DNA from: Anaerolineae bacterium
Lineage (GTDB): Bacteria; Chloroflexota; Anaerolineae; Anaerolineales; E44-bin32
NCBI GenBank assembly: GCA_011174825.1
Contig: DUEZ01000077.1
Span: 1 to 64,000 of the forward strand
DNA length: 64,000 bases
Direction of reading: 5' to 3'
In this document: positions 59,298 to 64,000 of the stretch, in pieces
Numbering within the stretch: the first letter of the stretch is position 1
Layout: every line of letters begins with the position of its first letter
Notes under the pieces: generated by a model
Seen by the model: the letters and a program-made list of their open reading frames with translations, nothing else
What the model was told of the DNA's origin: nothing
The model's database searches: none
Position numbers and translations under genes: made by a program

Positions 59298-60109
59298 CAA
59301 GGACTTACGCCCTCGTCAATCAAAAGGGTGGCGTGGGTAAGACGACCACCGCGATCAATATCGCAGCCTACATGGCCGAGATGGGGCAAAAAACCTTGAT
59401 CATCGACCTCGACCCACAGGCAAATGCAACCTCCTGTCTCGGTGTTAACCACGTCACGATCAACTCTGGAACATACGACGCGTTGATCGGCAGGATTCCG
59501 GCTCCCGAGATCATCCTTCACAACCCGAAATTAAAACTGTCATTACTTCCGTCCTCCACGGCTTTAGCCGGTGCTCAAGTAGAGATGGTAGGGATCCCAG
59601 ATCGTGAGAGGTTATTACGCCAAGCCTTGAACCCGATCAATGGCCTTTATGATTACATCTTGATCGATTGCCCTCCCTCTCTAGGTTTACTTACGTTAAA
59701 TGGTCTTCTGGCCGCCTTTGATGGTGTACTTATCCCTGTACAATGTGAGTACCTGGCCTTAGAAGGTCTAACGCAATTGATCCATACCCTCAGGCGAGTG
59801 CAGTCCAATCTCTTCCCCGATCTTTCGATACGTGGACTGATACTAACCATGTTCGACCGTCGGACAAATTTAGCTCGGGATGTAGCTGGTGAGGTCAGAC
59901 GCCACTTCCCGGGAATGGTTTTTCGCACCGTAATACCGCGCAGTGTTCGAATAGCTGAAGCTCCCTCGCATGGAATACCGATCTCGCGTTACAGTCCATC
60001 ATCATCGGGAGCCATCGCGTATCGAGCACTGGCTGAAGAACTTCTCCACGGGGATGGCATCCCCACTCGCGAGCCGATCACCAGTGTTGAGGAGAGAGAT
60101 GAGCCGTAA
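59294..60109 (+). CDS. parA: ParA/Soj chromosome-partition ATPase
   Basis: The 271 residues have the deviant Walker A box NQKGGVGKTTTAINIAAYMA, IIDLDPQANATSCLG, LIDCPPSLGLLTLNGL and PVQCEYLALEGLTQL. ParA binds DNA non-specifically in the ATP state and moves ParB-parS complexes to segregate new origins. Overlap with the upstream kinase and with parB shows one transcript. Together with rpmH-rnpA-yidC-jag it marks an origin-type neighbourhood. Confidence 0.95.
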   Translation: MTRTYALVNQKGGVGKTTTAINIAAYMAEMGQKTLIIDLDPQANATSCLGVNHVTINSGTYDALIGRIPAPEIILHNPKLKLSLLPSSTALAGAQVEMVGIPDRERLLRQALNPINGLYDYILIDCPPSLGLLTLNGLLAAFDGVLIPVQCEYLALEGLTQLIHTLRRVQSNLFPDLSIRGLILTMFDRRTNLARDVAGEVRRHFPGMVFRTVIPRSVRIAEAPSHGIPISRYSPSSSGAIAYRALAEELLHGDGIPTREPITSVEERDEP

Positions 60110-60968
60110 AAGTGGTTTGGGAAAAGGACTCGATGCCCTCATCCCTGCTGGAGAGGAATTTCCCGCTCCAACAGGGGGTGTGCTTCAAGTATCGACAGAC
60201 GATATTCGACCCAACCCGCGCCAGCCGCGGTCGGATATCAATGCCGAAGGCCTGAAGGAATTGGCGGACTCGATTGAGGAACATGGCGTGCTTCAACCGT
60301 TGATCGTCGCCAAACCTAAATCAGGTCCAGGTTATCTGCTCATCGCAGGTGAACGACGACTCGAAGCCGCCCGGATAGCCGGGCTGAGCAGGGTGCCTGT
60401 TATCGTACGTCAAGCTGACGAACGCCAAGGACTCGAGTGGGCATTGGTCGAAAACTTACAGCGAGCCGATCTCAACCCCCTTGAAGCCGCCGAGGGATAC
60501 CGACAACTCGCAAAAGACTTCGGTCTTTCACATGAAGAGATCGCCGCCCGAATAGGAAAAAGTCGGACGACGGTCACCAACACGTTGCGGCTACTGAATC
60601 TCTCCCCTGCCGTGCGTCAGGCGTTAGCGGAGGGGGTTGTTCGCGAGGGGCATGCCCGCGCCTTGCTGGCGCTGTCTTCTCACCAGGCACAATCGGCGGC
60701 ATTGCAAACGGTTATCAAGCGCGGCTTAAACGTCCGTCAAACGGAGGAGCTGGTCCGACGTTTGAGTGGAGAACGCAGACCTTCTCGTCCACCCCCTTCT
60801 CGATCCCCTGAAGAGATCGACCTTGAAGATCAACTAAGTGGATTCCTGGGAACCCGCGTCACAGTCAAGCGTGGTCGGAGAGGTGGCAGTCTGGTCATCC
60901 ATTTCTACTCGGACGAGGAATTGAATGCCATCGTCGACCGTTTACTGAGCGACTCGTCAGGATCCTGA
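60099..60968 (+). CDS. parB: ParB/Spo0J chromosome-partition protein
   Basis: 289 residues starting at the ATG at 60099 with GAGGAGAG upstream; the track start at 59970 lies in parA and is rejected. N-terminal SRKSGLGKGLDALIP is a ParA-contact segment. DIRPNPRQPRSDI and YLLIAGERRLEAARIAGL form the CTP-binding ParB domain. HEEIAARIGKSRTTVTNTLR is the helix-turn-helix that reads parS, and a C-terminal dimer domain follows. I see no parS (TGTTTCACGTGAAACA) in the window. Confidence 0.95.
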   Translation: MSRKSGLGKGLDALIPAGEEFPAPTGGVLQVSTDDIRPNPRQPRSDINAEGLKELADSIEEHGVLQPLIVAKPKSGPGYLLIAGERRLEAARIAGLSRVPVIVRQADERQGLEWALVENLQRADLNPLEAAEGYRQLAKDFGLSHEEIAARIGKSRTTVTNTLRLLNLSPAVRQALAEGVVREGHARALLALSSHQAQSAALQTVIKRGLNVRQTEELVRRLSGERRPSRPPPSRSPEEIDLEDQLSGFLGTRVTVKRGRRGGSLVIHFYSDEELNAIVDRLLSDSSGS

Positions 60969-60969
60969 A

Positions 60970-62010
60970 GTGCACTACCTGGTCTTTGGAACCGGGGCTG
61001 TTGGGGGATTGTTCGGCGTTCGATTAGCGTTGGCAGGACAACATGTAACGTTCCTCGCTCGACCAAAGTTGGCTCGAGTGATGCAGGTTGAAGGGATAAC
61101 GATCATCGGAGATGGTCCTGCGGGACGATTACAAACACCAACTGTAGTCACCAGTTTAGAACAGGCTTTTGATCCTCATCCACCGGATGTCATCCTTCTT
61201 GCTGTGAAAGCGTACGATTGCCAAGAAGCGGCTGAACTCATCCGTGAAACGACACCCCAGACACCAGCTGTAATCTGCTTATTGAATGGCATCGGCAATG
61301 AAGCCACACTTGCGTCCGCCATCGGGGCTGAGCGAGTAATTCCTGCCACATTGACGACCGCGGTTCAAATGATCGAACCCGGAATTCTTCGCGTGGAACG
61401 TCAACGCGGTTGTGGTCTGGCTGATGGTCACCCACTTCTTCCGAAGCTCCTAAGCGAGATGTCGATGGCTGGTTTAAACCCTCACCGCTATCCCAATCCG
61501 GATCGGATGAAGTGGTCCAAGCTGCTGACCAACATTGTCACCAACGCCACCTCGGCCATCATGGGATGGCTTCCAGCGCAGATCCTCACTCATCCGGAGC
61601 TTTTCCGGGTAGAGATCGAGGCTTTGCGAGAAGCCGTACGTGTCATGCGTCGGGTGGGCTTCTCACCGCAAAACCTGCCTGATGTCCCAGTGGGTTTATT
61701 AGGGCGGGCGATATTCCTCCCCGACTCACTCATCCAACCTTTCCTTCGTCGCGTGGTATCCACCGGTCGAGGCGATAAGCTCCCCTCCTTTAACTACGAC
61801 ATCGCCCGTGGTCGAAGCGAAGTTGGTTGGCTTAATGGTGCGGTGGTTCGCCAGGGTGCTCACGCAGGTGTGCCGACACCCGCCAACTACATCCTCACGG
61901 AGATCATGCTCGGCCTTGTCGAGGGCAGAGTAGCACATGATCAATTTCGCGATCGACCCGAGCAATTGATCCAACGGGCGGTGGAGGTCGGTGTTCCAGG
62001 GCTGCGGTGA
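60970..62010 (+). CDS. panE: 2-dehydropantoate 2-reductase (ketopantoate reductase) family
   Basis: This 346-residue NADP-dependent reductase has the N-terminal loop YLVFGTGAVGGLFGVRLALAG, VILLAVKAYDC and LLNGIGNE, and in the C-terminal helical domain KWSKLLTNIVTNATSAIMGW with the catalytic Lys. It would reduce ketopantoate to pantoate for coenzyme A synthesis. Family members with other substrates exist. The start is GTG, one base after the parB stop. Confidence 0.87.
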   Translation: MHYLVFGTGAVGGLFGVRLALAGQHVTFLARPKLARVMQVEGITIIGDGPAGRLQTPTVVTSLEQAFDPHPPDVILLAVKAYDCQEAAELIRETTPQTPAVICLLNGIGNEATLASAIGAERVIPATLTTAVQMIEPGILRVERQRGCGLADGHPLLPKLLSEMSMAGLNPHRYPNPDRMKWSKLLTNIVTNATSAIMGWLPAQILTHPELFRVEIEALREAVRVMRRVGFSPQNLPDVPVGLLGRAIFLPDSLIQPFLRRVVSTGRGDKLPSFNYDIARGRSEVGWLNGAVVRQGAHAGVPTPANYILTEIMLGLVEGRVAHDQFRDRPEQLIQRAVEVGVPGLR

Positions 62011-62073
62011 ATCCCTTAGCTTCATTCGGGCAGTGTCCTGAGCCATGTCCTGAGCTAGTGAAAGGCCATCGAT

Positions 62074-62100
62074 GCAGGGGCGGGGTAACCCCGCCCCTAC
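62074..62100. repeat. GGGGCGGGGT palindrome
   Basis: AGGGGCGGGGT and ACCCCGCCCCT flank a single base. It is 63 bases after the panE stop and could fold in the panE transcript. Confidence 0.65.
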
Positions 62101-62203
62101 GATTTCGGACATGGGTGAGTAGATCTTTGGAATGAATTTCTAATCATCTTACGTCAGCAAGCATGATTAATGGCCCCAAAGGATGATACTGCATAATTTT
62201 TGT

Positions 62204-62231
62204 GCAGGGGCGACCGGCCGGTCGCCCTTAC
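62204..62231. repeat. GGGGCGACCGG palindrome
   Basis: GCAGGGGCGACCGG is followed at once by CCGGTCGCCCTTAC. The frame of the arms is the same as in its neighbours, but the interior differs. Confidence 0.65.
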
Positions 62232-62262
62232 TTCTCCAGGGGATTAATCCTGACACGAGAAT

Positions 62263-62317
62263 GTAGGGGCGCACGGGCAGGGAAGATCACCCTGCAATTT
62301 CGACCGTGCGTCCCTAC
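62263..62317. repeat. GTAGGGGCGCACGG palindrome with longer spacer
   Basis: GTAGGGGCGCACGG and CCGTGCGTCCCTAC are separated by a 27-base spacer that contains its own small CAGGG/CCCTG pair. Confidence 0.65.
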
Positions 62318-62384
62318 GTCTAATTGGGAATAGTCCTCAACACAGCAAAGGTTTTTTCTCAAAACGTCCTTACCTATTTCTGGG

Positions 62385-62390
62385 TATAAT
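62385..62390 (+). promoter_or_regulatory. -10 box of fabG
   Basis: A perfect TATAAT lies 47 bases before the fabG ATG. The -35 region is weak (AAACGT at 17 bases). Confidence 0.5.
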
Positions 62391-62436
62391 CCCCAAAGTG
62401 GCGGGGAGCAACCCACATAAGTTGGAAGGAGAAGAA

Positions 62437-63192
62437 ATGAAGTTTGATGGCAAAATCGCTGTCGTCACCGGGGCTTCACGGGGCATCGGTCGCGCGATCG
62501 CCATAGAACTTGCGAAAGGCGGCGCTCAGGTCGTTGTGAACTATCACACGAACGATGAGGCAGCAGACGAGGTCGTTCAAACCATCAACGCTTCCGGAGG
62601 TCAAGCGGTTGCCTTCCAAGCGGATGTAGGCGAGTTTGATCAAGCCGAGAAGTTGATAAAATTCGCGATCCAACAATTCGACGACCTACATATTCTTGTG
62701 AACAACGCGGGGATCACTCGCGACGGCTTGATTATGACCATGCGGGAGCAGGATTGGGATCATGTGATCCAAACCAACCTCAAATCAGCTTTCAACTGCT
62801 CTAAGATTGCTGTGCGTCATATGATGCGTCACCGCTACGGCCGGATCATCAACATCACCTCCGTATCAGGCCAGATGGGCAACGCGGGGCAGACAAATTA
62901 TTCAGCCTCAAAGGCAGGGCAAATAGGTTTCACCAAGGCCTTAGCACGCGAGGTGGCGCGAAGGAACATTACCGTCAACGCCATCGCAGCCGGTTTTATT
63001 GAAACCGACATCTGGGCCTCTGTCCCTGATGCAATTCAAGAACATTTGGATACCATGCAGGAATTGATTCCACTCAATCGTGTGGGTCAACCAGAGGATA
63101 TCGCCAAGGCTGTTGCCTTTCTAGCCTCCGACGACGCAGCTTATATCACTGGGCATGTCCTGACCGTAGACGGTGGATTGGGTATGTACTAA
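62437..63192 (+). CDS. fabG: 3-oxoacyl-ACP reductase (FabG), SDR family
   Basis: 251 residues from the ATG at 62437, which follows AAGGAG; the track start at 62398 is at the likely transcription start. VVTGASRGIGRAIAIELAKG binds NADP(H). NNAGITRD, the Ser of ITSVSGQMGNAGQTNYSASK with its YSASK, and the C-terminal HVLTVDGGLGMY are all FabG-like. It reduces 3-ketoacyl-ACP in fatty acid elongation. Acetoacetyl-CoA reductase (PhaB) is the main alternative. No other fatty acid genes are adjacent. Confidence 0.87.
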   Translation: MKFDGKIAVVTGASRGIGRAIAIELAKGGAQVVVNYHTNDEAADEVVQTINASGGQAVAFQADVGEFDQAEKLIKFAIQQFDDLHILVNNAGITRDGLIMTMREQDWDHVIQTNLKSAFNCSKIAVRHMMRHRYGRIINITSVSGQMGNAGQTNYSASKAGQIGFTKALAREVARRNITVNAIAAGFIETDIWASVPDAIQEHLDTMQELIPLNRVGQPEDIAKAVAFLASDDAAYITGHVLTVDGGLGMY

Positions 63193-63286
63193 AGGAATAT
63201 CCCATGCATGACCATCCACCCTTCATGGGGTGACAAGGGCAGGTACGGATAAATATCTTGCTTAAAGACCCAGAGGGAGAAAACTG

Positions 63287-63652
63287 ATGGACAAGAAGGG
63301 TCAGAATTCCGGTCGAGCCCCCGGAACCACCACCATCGCACCGGGCGTACTGATAACCATCGCCCGCTTGACAGCCTTAAGTGTTCCGGGTGTTGCCATG
63401 ATTGCGTCAGTGCCCGGAGGGGTCAACCGGCTATTCAGGCGCGGCTCAGGCGAGGGAGTGCGTATTGAGGTCGAAGAAGATGCGGTGTCTGTTGATCTTT
63501 ATCTAATCTTGGCACGAAATACCAATGTGCGTGAGGTCAGTAGAAAGGTACAGGCAGAGGTCGGTCGAGCGATTGAGGACATGGTTGGGATGCAGGTCCA
63601 GCGCATAGACGTTCATATCGAAGACATCGATTACGATTACGAGGTCAGCTAG
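63287..63652 (+). CDS. Asp23/Gls24 family protein
   Basis: 121 residues. TTTIAPGVLITIARLTALSVPGVAMI opens the domain, and a VRIEVEEDAVSVDLYLILA strand and a VDVHIED-type C-terminus close it. Asp23/Gls24 proteins are membrane-associated or stress-linked in Firmicutes. Their gene stands upstream of nusB in many bacteria, as here. GGGAG precedes the ATG. Confidence 0.88.
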   Translation: MDKKGQNSGRAPGTTTIAPGVLITIARLTALSVPGVAMIASVPGGVNRLFRRGSGEGVRIEVEEDAVSVDLYLILARNTNVREVSRKVQAEVGRAIEDMVGMQVQRIDVHIEDIDYDYEVS

Positions 63653-63668
63653 GTTTGACCCAACCGCG

Positions 63669-64000
63669 ATGAAACGCGAACGACGACGAGCACGGAGTCT
63701 TGCGCTCCAAGCACTTTACGAAGTGGATAGTGTTGACCACCCAGCTGAGGAGGTGATTGCATTTCACCTCGAGAAGAACGAGTCACTCGGGGAGGAGGCA
63801 CAAGCATTCATGCAACGCTTAGTTCTTGGTGCCATAGAATATGCATCTGAGCTAGACGATCTCATTGCTAGTTGCGCACCAGAATGGCCGGTGGATGAAT
63901 TAGCGATCCTTGACCGAAATATCCTCCGTCTTGCGTTGTGGGAGTTCGCTGCTGCAGGGGAGACGCCTCTAAAAGTGGCGATCAACGAGGCCGTCGAACT
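63669..64000 (+). CDS. nusB: NusB transcription antitermination factor (runs off the right edge)
   Basis: From the ATG at 63669 the frame is open for 110 codons to the window edge. It reads KRERRRARSLALQALYEVD at the start and later PVDELAILDRNILRLALWE and TPLKVAINEAVE, the NusB family core. NusB with NusE binds boxA of rRNA leaders to help antitermination. The ORF track lacks it because the gene is cut. It follows the Asp23-like gene by 16 bases, a common arrangement. Confidence 0.94.
   Translation, partial: MKRERRRARSLALQALYEVDSVDHPAEEVIAFHLEKNESLGEEAQAFMQRLVLGAIEYASELDDLIASCAPEWPVDELAILDRNILRLALWEFAAAGETPLKVAINEAVE

Larger units (their letters stand above)
62011..62384. other. Gap between panE and fabG with three palindromes
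   Basis: Three members of the GTAGGGGC family lie within 250 bases (62074, 62204, 62263). No gene or other structure is evident before the fabG -10 box. Confidence 0.6.

Overview
This window is a bacterial chromosome segment of roughly even base composition with dense, tightly packed operons. I read it as most likely from the phylum Chloroflexota (an Anaerolineae-like lineage). That is an inference from the gene mix: F420 cofactor genes, a single-membrane YidC, Asp23-NusB, an Asp-type MurA, propeller lipoproteins, and abundant small dispersed palindromes. No rRNA or other phylogenetic marker settles it. The window is cut at both ends inside genes that the ORF track misses: recA (first 53 codons, minus strand) at the left edge and nusB (first 110 codons, plus strand) at the right edge.

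Left edge to 3.9 kb: recA start, a repeat-bearing gap, a probable 6S RNA gene on the minus strand between recA and aspS, aspS with a clear promoter, then about 1.1 kb of non-coding repeat debris.

3.9 to 42 kb, almost entirely minus strand: a very large accessory region for purine or hydantoin breakdown. It carries two molybdenum hydroxylases. One is a stand-alone Mo subunit plus a fused FAD/2Fe-2S subunit. The other is an XdhD-like 2Fe-2S/Mo fusion plus a YgfM-like FAD subunit. With them are XdhC, YqeB, YqeC fused to a MocA domain, and a second MocA. The same stretch has an SsnA-like aminohydrolase, a dihydropyrimidinase/hydantoinase, adenine deaminase, an 8-oxoguanine-deaminase-like enzyme, two transcarbamylases, PLP enzymes and a complete BMP-type (nucleoside-class) ABC importer. 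The content resembles the E. coli xdh-yge-yqe-ygf purine region. Embedded in the middle is an F420 module: cofC, cofD, a free-standing nitroreductase-like reductase, cofE, an F420:NADP reductase (npdG) and an F420-type luciferase-like oxidoreductase. A 579-residue protein that I cannot assign with confidence sits directly upstream of the Mo subunit.

42 to 48 kb: folD, a membrane Ser/Thr kinase with a beta-propeller sensor, a divergent M14-type peptidase lipoprotein, a PadR regulator and nfuA.

48 to 64 kb: core genes. gyrB and a membrane protein are on the minus strand. On the plus strand are SAM hydrolase and murA, then the rpmH-rnpA-yidD-(propeller lipoprotein)-yidC-jag-pfkB-parA-parB-panE run, then fabG, asp23-like and nusB. 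The rpmH-to-parB order is typical of the replication-origin neighbourhood, but neither dnaA nor DnaA boxes are visible.

Repeats are a major theme. There are three copies of a 116-119 bp foldback element, one of which supplies the last ten codons of cofD. There are two nearly identical 68 bp palindromic elements, many GTAGGGGC...GCCCCTAC palindromes, and five or six composite elements that join a CGCAGGC/GCCTGCG palindrome to AGCTTGN heptads.
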